Of a stretch of 64,000 bases of DNA, positions 39,421-49,744 are shown in pieces. The position numbers and the translations under genes were made by a program. The stretch is taken from positions 682,001 to 746,000 of the forward strand of contig CDRNVI010000054.1 of assembly GCA_977017575.1 (NCBI GenBank), read 5' to 3'. The notes under the pieces are model-generated. The model was not told the DNA's origin and did no database searches. It saw only the letters and a program-made list of their open reading frames with translations. Numbering within the stretch: the first letter of the stretch is position 1; the number at the start of each line of letters is the position of its first letter. Origin of the DNA: Paramoeba atlantica. Its lineage: Eukaryota > Discosea.

Positions 39421-39740
39421 TTTTTTTTTGCGATAAATGGGGGGGGAGAAGTATAAAACGCGGCATTGCCTCTATATTTTTACCCAGTAGACGAACCAAG
39501 TAGGTCCATTGGTGGGGGTATATGATTTGTAAACAAGCAATCAAATTAGCAATTTCACATGTTGTAGCCCAAAACTAGTAATTCAACCTGCCTTAAGTTA
39601 TTTATAATTTTGATAATACTAATAATAAAAAAGGAAGCAATCCACGCCCAATCCATTCGCGCGTTCCGGGCCGGGTCTTTCGACCTCTCCACGGCCTGAC
39701 TTGTGAACCCTTCCCTTGTTATATGGGAGGGCGCAGGCGC
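39421..39740 (-). mobile_element. LINE 3' tail fragment (array family)
   Basis: On the minus strand this is the 3' untranslated end and poly-A of the array LINE, matching 50,486-50,790 with scattered differences. It is cut at about 39,735. A 5'-truncated insertion of about 320 bp. Confidence 0.75.
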
Positions 39741-39832
39741 GGGCCGGTGTCGACAGCGACACGGTCGCGAAACAGGATGCTGGCCGACGGGGAGGAGATT
39801 CACTACCCGTGTACTACCTCACTTGGTTTTTT

Positions 39833-40560
39833 ATTAAGACAACGTTTTTTATTAAGACAACGTTTTTTATTAAGACAACGTTTTTTATTAAGACAACGTT
39901 TTTTATTAAGACAACGTTTTTTATTAAAGACAACGTTTTTTATTAAAGACAACGTTTTTTATTAAATGACAACGTCTTTTATTAAATGACAACGTCTTTT
40001 ATTAAAGACAACGCTTTTTATTAAAGACAACGTTTTTTATTAAAGACAACGTTTTTTATTAAAGACAACGTTTTTTATTAAGACAACGTTTTTTATTAAG
40101 ACAACGTTTTTTATTAAGACAACGTTTTTTATTAAGACAACGTTTTTTATTAAAGACAACGTTTTTTATTAAGACAACGTTTTTTATTTAAGACAACGTT
40201 TTTTATTAAAGACAACGTTTTTTATTAAATGACAACGTCTTTTATTAAATGACAACGTCTTTTATTAAAGACAACGCTTTTTATTAAAGACAACGTTTTT
40301 TATTAAAGACAACGTTTTTTATTAAAGACAACGTTTTTTATTAAGACAACGTTTTTTATTAAGACAACGTTTTTTATTAAGACAACGTTTTTTATTAAGA
40401 CAACGTTTTTTATTAAAGACAACGTTTTTTATTAAAGACAACGTTTTTTATTAAGACAACGTTTTTTATTAAGACAACGTTTTTTATTAAGACAACGTTT
40501 TTTATTAAGACAACGTTTTTTATTAAGACAGCGATTTTTATTAAGACAACGCTTTTTATT
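39833..40560. repeat. Satellite, 18-20 bp unit GACAACGTTTTTTATTAA
   Basis: About forty tandem units. Most are 18 bp; others gain an A (AAAGACAACG) or read AAATGACAACGTCTTTT. The order of variants recurs: the AAATGACAACGTC pair is found at 39,961 and again at 40,224, a higher-order period of about 263 bp. Because 18 is a multiple of three, long but meaningless open frames arise on both strands. Confidence 0.92.
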
Positions 40561-40723
40561 AATGCATTTTAATAAAGAATGGCCGGAGGCGTTCGGACCG
40601 TTCGGGGCTTTGTTGGCGGTCAAACAAAGACTTCGATCGTCCACGTGTTGTCGAGGAAACCTGTTCTTGCCCCCGTAGAGGGAATGGGGAGTAGCCAAAC
40701 TCCGACCGCGTGCCCTGTTTCGA

Positions 40724-41659
40724 ATGACCAATCTTATGGTCCCTACTAAACGTTTCGCTATTACTTGGTGCAAGTCGTATGATGAACGTACGAGGTTATG
40801 GGAGGGGGTTGTTATATCTGTTCTTGATGATGGTACCCGCCTTGTTAAGTACGATGTAATAAAAGATCGTCTGTTTCTCTTTCCTCCGAAAGATCCCCGG
40901 ATACTTGTATCAGGTGGTAGAGTTGGGTTTTTAGGGAAAGCGAGAAAGGAAAAGAAAAACAAGAAACGCAAATACTGTTCTCGAGGTGGCTACCGAGAGC
41001 AGCCCAAGATGAGCGCTATGAGAGGGGGGTTCACGATTAGTACTCTAAATGTTGATACCCTAAAGGTAAAGGCAACGGATACATTTACGTTCAGAAAGTT
41101 AATTAGACTACATCAGATCGTAGGCTTCATGAAGAGTCAATGTGCTGACATTATGAATCTGCAGGAAACGAGGCTGACGTTCCAAGGTGACGATCCCATC
41201 TTACATCGTAAGCTCTTTCTTAACGGAATTCTTATTCACCTTTATCTGATGAGTGCTGTTAACGGATACAACGGAATGGCAATAATCAGCAGATACCCTC
41301 TCAATGTTGAGAAAGTTAGTGATCGAATAATGAAGACTAACCTTCTTCTGGAGAATACCAAGGCATGCTTGTTCAATGTGTACTCCCCCACTGCAACAGC
41401 TAACACATCGATCCAAGGTACCTTTGATGAAAATTTGTTTGATGCCTGGTATGATGATAAAAGCCCTGTGAAAATCATTTGCGGAGATTTAAATGCACCT
41501 CTTCTTACAGTACGAGGCTGGAAATGCCGCACTAAGCGGACTAAGGCGCTACGCAGTTTGTTGCATTCAATGGGCGCCCAGTCTGCACATGAAGGATGCT
41601 GTGCGCGGCGCAAGTTGACATATCGCTTCCAAAGTCCAAAAAATATCCAGAAGGTTTGA
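40724..41659 (+). pseudogene. LINE AP endonuclease with Tudor-like N-terminal segment
   Basis: 311 codons. Residues about 25-60 (LWEGVVISVLDDGTRLVKYD) have the W-G-V-DDG-VKYD pattern of Tudor/Agenet-like barrels, followed by a basic stretch (KARKEKKNKKRK). From residue 105 comes an exonuclease-endonuclease-phosphatase domain: FTISTLNVDTL, IMNLQETRL (catalytic Glu), GYNGMAIISRYPL, LFNVYSPTA and IICGDLNAP (the D-x-N motif). The domain should nick target DNA to prime reverse transcription. Its last part (QLDHIIVNRR) lies in another register in the next frame, so one indel separates them near 41,630. Confidence 0.85.
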
Positions 41660-42150
41660 CAAAACAACTAGATCATATAATCGTAAATCGTCGATTTTTC
41701 TCGTCGATACGTAAACAAAAGGTTTGCATCCCCCCTATTCCAACCAGACACTGCGTACTATCTTCAAACTTTAATTTTCGTTGGAAAAAACAAGAAAAGA
41801 AACTACAGCCGCCCTTCTGGTCTGCGCTTAGGAATGATGACATTAAGAGCAATTTTGCAACCGGAGTTAAGAAAGCCCTGAAACATGCTCCGAAAAGAAT
41901 ACGTTCAACAAACGAAACTGAAACTGCAACTACTCCTCATCTTGAAGTCGAAAACATCAAAGTAAGTTGGGAAAAACTAGCCGAGGCAATCCATTCCACC
42001 TCAAATACTCTTCCAAAAAGGCTTCCCAAAAATGCGGACAATGCGGTTCTTTCGGAAATTGACCCAGATGTGTTGAACTTAAAGAAGATTATGAAAGTAG
42101 TTGCCAGCAAAAGTGAATTTAAACATGCGACTAAGATACTTTCTGATTGA
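41596..42150 (+). pseudogene. LINE end of AP endonuclease and linker
   Basis: 184 codons continuing the endonuclease: LPKSKKYPEGLTKQLDHIIV contains the D-H pair that closes the domain, then RHCVLSSNFNFRWKK and a linker before the reverse transcriptase. It ends at a TGA at 42,148; the same register continues directly into the RT frame, so this is a single in-frame stop. Confidence 0.8.
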
Positions 42151-43806
42151 ATCGAGACATCTATTTTAACTGAGTGTGAAATTTTGGAAAAGGAACTAAA
42201 ATCGGCGCCTAAATCAGCGTATAGAACCATACGAAATATTGTTGGGGATAATAGAAGTGAATTTGCAATATTTGGGAGAACTTCCAAAGAAAGTCTCGAA
42301 GCAGTTAGAAATCATTTTTCGAAAGTCGGACACGAGACAGTGGCTGAAAAAGGCACCATTCGGTTTCCAACGGCACCGAAACGCTTAGAACAGATTGACG
42401 ACGGAAAATTTCGCCCAGAAAAATTGTCTTCAGCTCTTCAAATGGTCAAATCGGGAAAAGCTCCTGGGGGTGATAGCATACCTATCGAGGCGCTCAGAGC
42501 AATTTCAGATGACAGCGAGTTGAGAACTGTTTTGCTTGATATAATGAACGATGTTCATGAAACTGGGAACGCGGAACAATCTTGGAAGTCCATATTACAG
42601 GTACCGCTGCCAAAAAAGGGAAACTTGCAATCACTGGGAAATTGGAGACTAATATGCCTTGTCAACCATGTGGTTAAAGTGTTGAACAGAATGATCCTAA
42701 ACCGCATCCAACCAGCAGTAGAGAAGTCTCTCCGTGGGAACCAATTTGGTTTCCGCCCGAATCGATCTACAGCAGGCGCGCAGGCAACATTTATGGAGAT
42801 TGCAAGCAAATCGCACAGAGGAACAGGCGTGTACGCATGTTTCGTAGACTTCAAGCAAGCCTTTCCATCAATATCGTTCGACTCCATAAAAGAGGCTCTC
42901 CGAGCTTTTGATATACCTCCAAAGCTGAGTGCAGCTGTGATGTCCATTTACAAAAATCTTCGATCTCATGTACGGACCCCTTACGGAACAACGGAAGATT
43001 TTCCTATTGTAAGCGGCACTCTTCAAGGAGATGTTCTAGCTCCTTACTTATTTGTTATGGTTCTGGACCGAATTTTGGTAGAGGCGATTGACATGAACAA
43101 GCTCGGGCTGGTAACGCACACATCCGGGACAAAAAGTCGAGGACTCAAAGAACTGAGAATTTCTGACATTGATTACGCGGATGATATTGTATTGTTTGCT
43201 TCAACGAAACCTGAATTAAAAATCATGCTTACCAATTTATGTGCTTCAGCAGAAAAGGCAAACCTTAAAATCAATGTTGGTCCACAGAAAACGGCTTGGA
43301 TGACACTTGGAAAGGTGAAGGATGATAATACCGCCCTAGAAATAGACGGATTAGGGGAAATTCCTAGAGTACAAAAGTACAGATATCTTGGCGGCACACA
43401 GAACACCGAGGATACCTGTACGTCCCCCAAGGAAAGACTGCGACTAGAATGGGGTGTAATGCACAAGCTTCGCGCCATATGGAAGTCCTCTATCTCCTCT
43501 CATTGCAAATTTCAAATTTTCAAAACACTCGTTCAACACACGGATTCAGAGTACGTATGGGATTTCTTCCACGAAACTGTGCATCGGTATCGGCTCATTG
43601 GGTTCCGCTCATTCAAAGGGTGCGAAGCAATGCGATCCCTTCAAAACGCTTACTACAGTACAAAACATACTAAAAAATTCTACTGTATCAAGGTCAAATC
43701 ACACAATGAAAATGTATGCCCAACGATACAGCAATGTATGAAAATGTATGTACAACGATACCGCAGATTATTTAGCCAAAAAGGCGTGCAAGCTGGAAGG
43801 AAATGA
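42151..43806 (+). pseudogene. LINE reverse transcriptase (YADD) with start of RNase H
   Basis: Open for about 550 codons. RT blocks in order: LQMVKSGKAPGGDSIPIEAL, VPLPKKGNLQSLGNWRLICL, NQFGFRPNRSTAGAQATFME, CFVDFKQAFPSISFDSI (first Asp), GTLQGDVLAPYLFVMVLD, DIDYADDIVLFA (catalytic YADD) and NLKINVGPQKTAWM. A thumb and FRSFKGCEAMRSLQ follow, then FYCIKVKSH, which looks like the histidine block of an RNase H domain. Shortly after, a 32-bp tandem duplication disturbs the frame. The catalytic residues themselves are intact. Confidence 0.88.
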
Positions 43807-44332
43807 ACTAGCTATAAAATACTACGGGGATATATTGCACGGCAATGCAAAGAGGAAATCAGAGCAAAATAATACCTCAAGATGTCTTAAAACTCAGAGG
43901 ACTAGAAAAGGCACAAACCAAAGAGCAGTACCTGTATCTACGGGGCCCCCTTTGTCGGAAAACTCAAACGATTCACGTTCAACGAAACAACCCGAACGGA
44001 GCATTCGAATAAATCAAAAGAGGACGAAATCTCCCATACGCAAAGCTTCTTTACATAAGAAGACAAAGGGTATCAACTTAATTTCCAGCCCCCCACAGAT
44101 AACCAATTCGAACGTAAGCATTGAGGTGAAACGAAATAAACCTCAAATGAAGCGTCTAAAAGATACAAGTTTGGACTTATCATCATCCCAGACAAAGAGT
44201 GAACCAGAAAATGAAAAGGAGTCACAAAAGCGAGTGAAAAGGACATCAAAGAAAAAACCTTGTTTTACAGCTAAAGGGAAAGACAAGAGTATAATTGATG
44301 TAAAAAAGCATGGAAATAAGCGGGAGAATTAG
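43748..44332 (+). pseudogene. LINE C-terminus: RNase H end and lysine-rich tail
   Basis: 194 codons beginning MYNDTADYLAKKACKLEGNE, the typical ND-AD-LAK end of RNase H, in another register from the RT. The remaining 165 residues are rich in Lys, Arg, Ser and Thr (RTKSPIRKASLHKKTKG, QKRVKRTSKKKP), suggesting a nucleic-acid-binding tail. It stops at TAG 44,332. Confidence 0.7.
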
Positions 44333-44776
44333 CCTTATGACATTAACTTTCCGATTTGAGAGATGCTATTGGAGCCTATGCTTCTGTTATATTTAAGTTC
44401 ATTACCATCAGATTTGGTGAATTAAAGAATTACGTTCGCTGACGTGATTGCGACGGTGATTTGTCTTATAGTGTTCAAAAGATAAGTACTAATGGTTCTT
44501 AGAGATCGATTGATTAGGAGGCTTGAAATTGAAAGTCTGTTTGTTTTTGAAAAATTTTCTGTAAGTGTGTTCTGTGTTGATATTTTGAAGGTGGAAATAT
44601 TTAGGGGAAATTTTTGAAACCTTTAACTGGGCTAACATCTCAGTGTTGGTTGGTTGGTTCACTTGGGGTACCTAGCCCTCGCGAGCTAGGCGGGAGCATA
44701 GACTCTTTCGACCCGACCAGCACCCGTCCTGGATATTATGGCGTCTTCGTGCTGAAACTGGGCTTTCAGTAGAGGC
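44333..44776. other. Junction between the two LINEs, no supported gene
   Basis: About 440 bp. It contains a hairpin GTACCTAGCCCTCGCGAGCT and AGCTAGG words near 44,665-44,695 and the TTTAGTAGAGGCTTAAGCCTC-like palindrome near 44,765-44,785. One of these probably marks the 3' end of array unit 1, which has no visible poly-A here. Confidence 0.4.
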
Positions 44777-45599
44777 TTAAGCCTCTACCAAAGGATCCGC
44801 TGGGTCCTCTACGCGGATGCGCGAAACCATCATCCTGACTTGAGAACGCATTAGCGTCACGTTCAGATCCGTTAGGAGATCGTTTCGCGCTTGGTCTCGT
44901 GAAAGGATCCCTTTGGACGCATTCGCCCGTTGGGTTCCGATGTCCCGGAGTAACGCTAGCGCACTCTCGCTCCAGGAACCAAAGGATTCCACCACCATCG
45001 CTGTGAAGAGGTGTCCTGCTTTTTCTGCTTCTTGTCGCTGTCGCGCCTTGGTCTCCGCGAAGTGCTCAGCAAAAGACCCCGGGGTCACCCAGCTAGCATT
45101 GTGGACTGAGTCCAAATACTTTGTTTGCTGTGCGCGAGTGACCGCAAAATCGAGGACCATGCCTTGCGCTAAAGATCCTTTGGCGATGGAGGCAGTTGGC
45201 AGAAATACGTCTGCTGGTCTCGTGAGAGCCCCCCCAGGACCCCGATTTCCCAAACTCTTCTCTCTCTGTGGCGCCAGGAAGGCTCTGCTGCAGAACGATA
45301 TAAATTGTTGGGCCAGAGCGTTGTGCCGTGAGATGATACCATGGCCGTTCTTGCAGAGAAAAGCGTGCTCCCCATTCTTGAGAAAGGGAAGGGTGCACCA
45401 GTCAGCTGGGCAAGGCCGCACTTTTACACACCAGGGCATGGTTCCCCTCGCGCCCGAGAGGCTGCGCACACTTGGTCATAGGACAGGGTCGAGATTCCAC
45501 GTAGACGTCAGCTCCCAGCCACCAACGGGTGAGAGCGCGAAACTCGGTCGACGTGAAGGCATAACCCCTCCCCTTTGAAGGTACGACCAACCCCCTCAC
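44777..45599 (-). pseudogene. Unit 1: zinc knuckles and restriction-like endonuclease end
   Basis: Two overlapping frames. 45,599-45,402 reads GRGYAFTSTEFRALTRWWLG and a knuckle CPMTKCAQPLGREGNHALVC. 45,469-44,777 (230 codons) reads a second knuckle CPADWCTLPFLKNGEHAFLC, then ISRHNAL, RPADVFLP, GMVLDFAVT and VVESFGSWSESALALLRDI. The order knuckle, RHN, P-x-D, D-x-x-x-T resembles the C-terminal endonuclease of R2-like LINEs, but the catalytic assignment is an inference. The registers differ, so at least one indel is present. Confidence 0.65.
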
Positions 45600-47809
45600 C
45601 CGTTTCGGAGAGCCATCTGGCGCGTGTATGGGGGTCGGCAGAGAGGTACGCCACCTTGTATTCCCGAGCTAAGATTGCTCGGGAGAGTGCTTGCTGCCTC
45701 GCTGTCGGGGGCTTTTCTTCCGGCATGTTCTCGGGTTTTGGGCTGGGAAGCGGGACGGGATCTGTTAGTGGGCGTGGTGGGAGCGTCACTGTAGGGCAAC
45801 TGGACGGGTGAGAGGAGGAGCCTTTGGAGATAGAAAAAGTTTCCGGGGTATACTGATACCGCCCTGACAATTCGTCAATGAAGAGGGTACCAGAGAGCTC
45901 GTTTACATGGCGTGCCGCCTCGGAAAAGCCTGCAGCATGCGCCGCGTTCCACTCGTCGCACGATGCTGCAAAAGCTACGGATGACACGTACGCTGCGGCA
46001 GCGTGCATGAAGGAGGATAGCAGACCGAGGCCGCCGTACTTTTTGCTGCGCTGAGCCTGCATGCGTGACGAGGGGGTAAGCGAATTGATGGCCCTCTGCT
46101 CTGGGACTGCTTCTAGGCCTAGCGTTTTAGAGAGTTCTAAGATTACCTGAGGAGGGGTAGTGCGCATGGCGAATACGAGTTGACAGAAACCAGAGCATTG
46201 TCAGATTAGTGTCAACGCGACTTGCGGGTCTTCGATTCTCTTTATTGCCCGCATTGTAGATATCGCGGGGAGTAACGCATTCGTGTCCTGAAAAGCGCTG
46301 CAGTGATTTGCCGAACCAATCGGGCTTCCTAATAGATCAAAATTACCATTAATGTTTATCTTGTCTGGGGGAATGTCTGCGAAAAGAGCAGCGTTGTGCG
46401 CTGAGGCGGGGTGGAGGGCTACCTCACATTTTTGTTTGGTAAGGAGAAGACCAAGTTGTGTCCCCTCGCTAGAGGGGACTGCCAAGGGCCTTCCGGACTG
46501 ATGCCTGGCTACCCGCTAAGTCCCCGTCATCAAGGTACCAGAACTGAAAGAAAGTGTCCTCTGGGAGTTCTGAAACGATTTTTTCCGTAATTAAGTGAAG
46601 AACGAGAGAGAAGAGCAGATGTCCGAGCGGGCCCCCTTGCTGTACGCCTTCTGCTGAGAGAACGGGGTGTGGGCCGTAGGTGAGTGAGCTGTCTGTCTCA
46701 TAACACCACGAAATCCAGTCCGATAATTCTGGGAAATTTTCGCGTGTCAGGGAAATGAGAACGGATCGAGAAACGTTGTTAAACGCGTTGGCCAGATCGA
46801 CTTTACAGAAGACGAAGTCTGGGTCGTCAATGTGGGCGGAGAACGTCTGTCAGCAACGGTGTATCATCCGTTCCGACCCTGCAGGAACCGCGAAGCCGTA
46901 TTGTGTTCCGCAAAAGATGGCTTGCGCTCGCAGTTTGAGTGCTGCACATGCTCCTTTGCTCGCTAGGCGACGAAGAGTTTCACCGACAGCAATCGGGCGG
47001 ACGTCTTGCTCTCCTTTCTGCAAGGCGCAGAGGCGGGCGCCTGCGAAATGGTTTTGGGATTCGAGCGGAGCTTTCCCCGCCAAGAGATGGTTGACTAACT
47101 TTGCGAGGGCCGTGAGTGGGTTGACATTCGAGTCGACGTTCGCGTAGAATGCCTCCTGTATGTGTTCTGGGCACAACCCCATCGTGCCTCCCGAGGAGCC
47201 TCTGTGGAAGCTTTTGACTGCGGCAGAAGTTTCTTGTTCCGTGAGCTGCAATGGCGGGCACTTTGTTGGGGGTGGTTCGGTGGCGAGGAATTCTGTCAAA
47301 AAGGCGGGGCAGGGCAGCCGACAAGGGTGTTTATTTCGAAGTTTTGAGAGGGTTTCTGGGCTTTCGGGCGCCATCGGAGAGGCCGTAAGGGCTGCCATAC
47401 CCCGAGAAAATTCGCCTTGTCGTGCGAGGAGCTCTGTACGAATGGCTGCTCGCTTCTCGTCGTTGTGAGGGGTTTTCGGAGAACTATGTTGCTTGTTATT
47501 GAAGGAGGAAATTGCATCATACCATAGGGAAGCGTACTCGCGCGCTTGCCAACGCTCTAGGCACTTGAGAACGTGGTTGGCGTACGAAGTGTGCCCTTTG
47601 CGGCCCCCACGATAAGGGGCATGGAGGACGAACTTCGGGAGCATCGCTAGGAGGGTCCAAGCGCAAGTAGTGTTTTCCTTCCCCGCCGCAGCCATCGCCT
47701 CGGAGAGAGCCGACGCCCAAAGTTGACGGCATCGGTATTGGATTTGTTTGCATGTCGAAATTGGGATGGCACATACGATAGGTAAGGGCGGCAGAGGTGG
47801 GTCGTTGTT
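45508..47809 (-). pseudogene. Unit 1: reverse transcriptase and thumb
   Basis: Open from 47,809 (QIQYRCRQLWASAL then MAAAGKENTTCAW at 47,695). Blocks: LQLTEQETSAAVKSFHRG, GTMGLCPEHI, VNHLLAGKAPLESQNHFAGA, DVRPIAVGETLRRLASK, QYGFAVPAGSERMIHRC, then TGA where the relative at 89 has CGA (Arg). In the same register follow FCKVDLANAFNNV, GVQQGGPLG and FWYLDDGDLAG (catalytic). A one-base shift follows, then TQLGLLLTKQKCEVALHPAS, a second CGA-to-TGA after QVALTLI (46,198), and the thumb/linker RTTPPQVILE to HPLVAGS at 45,508. Confidence 0.85.
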
Positions 47810-48173
47810 TCACACTACCCCCGAGAGATTAAGGGGTAGAACTGGAGTTGAGCTGGGCGACTGGGAGGGGTCAGTGGGGTGAGGGGAGGCGTGATTTCGG
47901 AATTTACACTCTCAAGGTGTGAGATCTGTTTTGAAATATCGTAATTTTTTCTACATGGCCTGCAGAGGAAGCGACCTTGTTCACCCCACCACTGTGCGGA
48001 AACCGCGTCACCGTGTCGTGATTATAGAAGGCCTGCCAATGCCCTCCATGGGACGTTGTACTCCAAGTGCATCCTTCCGCTGGAAAAACACGAGATTCTG
48101 TGGGCATGAAGAGGGGAAGTGTGATTTCGGAGAGATTATTGGAATGGAGAAGACGCGATCGTCGTGCAGGGTG

Positions 48174-48546
48174 GAGGTGGCGGAGTAGCAAGAACTCAAA
48201 GTTTGAAGCACATGGTGCTCAAACGGCGAGTTCAAACCCGCTCATCGCAATTTTCCTGGCGGCCTCACTCTAAGAGGCTGGGCTGATACCCGACTAGGCC
48301 CAGTACTCGGATGACCGTCCCCTCAGTGAACCAGCTCCCTTACCCGGCTTACACCTCTTGGGTAAGCCGTGTTGACGTGCTGTTCGTTGACGCAGCGTGT
48401 TGGAAACAGCACGTTGGTGTCGCCTTGGACAAGCGGAAACTGGTAGAGGACGTCGGCCTCGGAACTTCCAAATCTGTCTGTGAAGGGTCTGGCTTGCCAG
48501 TGACCATCCGGAGCAATCCGGAATGATTTGGATTTTTTTGGATTGG
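48174..48546 (+). mobile_element. tRNA-like SINE inserted in array LINE unit 1
   Basis: 373 bp flanked by a 16-bp target duplication that matches at 14 positions: ATCGTCGTGCAGGGTG (48,158-48,173) and ATCGTTGTGCAGAGTG (48,547-48,562). It starts GAGGTGGCGGAGTAGCAAG; the A-box-like TGGCGGAGTGGC (AGTAG in this unit) and B-box-like GAGTTCAAACCC lie about 50 nt apart. The body holds two short hairpins (GCCTC/GAGGC; CTGGGC/GCCCAG), a TCCGGA-GCAA-TCCGGA hairpin and a terminal run of seven T. Orientation is opposite to the LINE. Confidence 0.8.
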
Positions 48547-49105
48547 ATCGTTGTGCAGAGTGCGGGGTATCGGGTCCCGGATTCTGTTCCACTCCGCCTC
48601 GCACAAGTTCGTTTTTTACGCTCGCTTGGGTCCACCCTGTGCTGGCCTCTAGCTCTATGGCAGGCGAGGTGAGGTTTTGCAATACGCGGGGGGGGCCTCG
48701 GTTCCACTCCAATCCCCCTCGTAAAAGACCGATATCTACCTGGGTCTTGCTCCACCCTGAGTTCGCTATAAACTTCTCGCTGGGCGTGAAACAACAGAGC
48801 GGTCCTGAGGGGGAGGGCACTTCGCACCACGCAGGGGCGAATTCTGGGTCGATACCTAAATGTGAACATATAGCAACCGATAATTTGTTAGTAGGCACGC
48901 TGGAGGGGACAGTGATCTGCGTCTCACCTGTCGGGTATCCGTAAATGAGGACTCTGTTTTTTGACGGCTTTGCGGCGTTATAAGGTACCCGAAGAGCAGT
49001 GCCTAAAGTAACTAGGGGCGATATGTTGCTGAGCTTCTCGGTTAGATCCATAGTGGCCCCGGTTGCTGAAGCAACGAGTGTCACGAGCTCACTGCGGAGC
49101 CCCAA
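48323..49105 (-). pseudogene. Unit 1: 2A-bearing ORF, shifted at its 5' part
   Basis: 260 open codons starting MGLRSELVTLVASATG; the preceding 68 codons seen in units 2-3 are out of register because one C is missing near 49,250. It holds the two tandem 2A-like motifs (second one at 48,569-48,640) and, past the SINE boundary, 74 codons that are antisense SINE sequence. Confidence 0.75.
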
Positions 49106-49318
49106 ACAGAGCGCGATCTTGTCTCTAACTGAATCCAGATGGGCGTGAGACGGAACAACTGGGAAGGTGAGATTTTCCCAAGGCGATGGGCAAAGAAGGA
49201 GACGAATTGTAACGTCGACGGTGCTGTCTTCATCTAGATCTTCATCCCAGCCGGGCTGATCCAGTCCTCCAATTCAGTTTCCTTCATGTTTCTCTCGGCC
49301 TTTTGCATAAAAGGCGAG

Positions 49319-49744
49319 TTAGCAGACGGCGTTCTTGAGAGGGCTTGAAGTTCCCGGTGGAAGGTCTCTTACTTTCTCTACAATCTCGGAGCTTTCCTCT
49401 AACAGGATACTTCTTTTGGCGTCCATAGCTTTGCGAAACGCAACCTTGATGTCGTGTTCAAGGTGTACTTTCTTGTGCTCACTCAGTTGGTCGGCATCCA
49501 TCAGTTGCTTTGAACAGGTGTTGCAAACGTGTCCCTTCTTCTCTGTAATGGAGAGCTTTCGGGCAAGAGCGAGATGCCACTCGCGTCTTGCGTTAAGGTT
49601 TTCGAGAAAGAGATTGTGTCTGGAGACGAGCTCCTGGGCGACTAATTGAACGAATGAGAGATCTTTTTCTGTTGAACGGATCTCGTACTCTATGTCCGCT
49701 ATGAAACCGTTTTCAGGCTTCTCTTTAGAGTGGAATGTGATTCT
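49319..49744 (-). CDS. Unit 1: C2H2 finger and coiled region
   Basis: Open for 142 codons in the register -1 to the preceding zinc-ribbon ORF, overlapping it by about 45 bp. It reads PENGFIADIEYEIRSTEKDL, a helical stretch rich in Leu, Glu and Arg, then CNTCSKQLMDADQLSEHKKV plus His: a classical C-x2-C-x12-H-x3-H finger, followed by LEHDIKVAFRKAMDAKRSIL. No ATG precedes the finger except one inside it, so it may be expressed as a frameshift extension of the ribbon ORF or may mark an old indel. Confidence 0.65.
   Translation of the reverse strand, partial: RITFHSKEKPENGFIADIEYEIRSTEKDLSFVQLVAQELVSRHNLFLENLNARREWHLALARKLSITEKKGHVCNTCSKQLMDADQLSEHKKVHLEHDIKVAFRKAMDAKRSILLEESSEIVEKVRDLPPGTSSPLKNAVC

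Larger units (their letters stand above)
40561..44640 (+). mobile_element. AP-endonuclease-type LINE, damaged full-length-like copy
   Basis: One non-LTR retrotransposon on the + strand: N-terminal basic region, AP endonuclease, reverse transcriptase, RNase-H-like end and a basic tail. It begins right after the satellite; the 3' end is not sharply defined and I saw no clear poly-A. It carries at least three breaks of frame (near 41,630, 42,148 and 43,706-43,769). It is unrelated in sequence to the array LINE that follows. Clade not determined; RTE- or L1-like are possible. Confidence 0.85.

Noticed and set aside
39830-40560. CRISPR-like array
   Set aside because: Units are contiguous without unique spacers, and the context is eukaryotic.
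39716-40971. Long open frames repeating FIKTTF (plus) and RCLNKK (minus)
   Set aside because: They are translations of an 18-bp satellite; length arises from the repeat period, not from coding.
44913-45578. 221-codon plus-strand frame over array unit 1
   Set aside because: Antisense of the LINE's knuckle/endonuclease end; no recognisable features and lost in other units.
46755-47147. 130-codon plus-strand frame repeated in all array units
   Set aside because: Shadow of the reverse transcriptase; conserved only because the units are near-identical copies.
48174-48260. Functional tRNA gene
   Set aside because: A- and B-box-like words are present, but the T-arm and acceptor stem do not pair; fits a tRNA-derived SINE only.
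48261-48330. HDV-like ribozyme suggested by GACCGTCCCCTC
   Set aside because: Only a short word is shared; the nested double pseudoknot could not be laid out.
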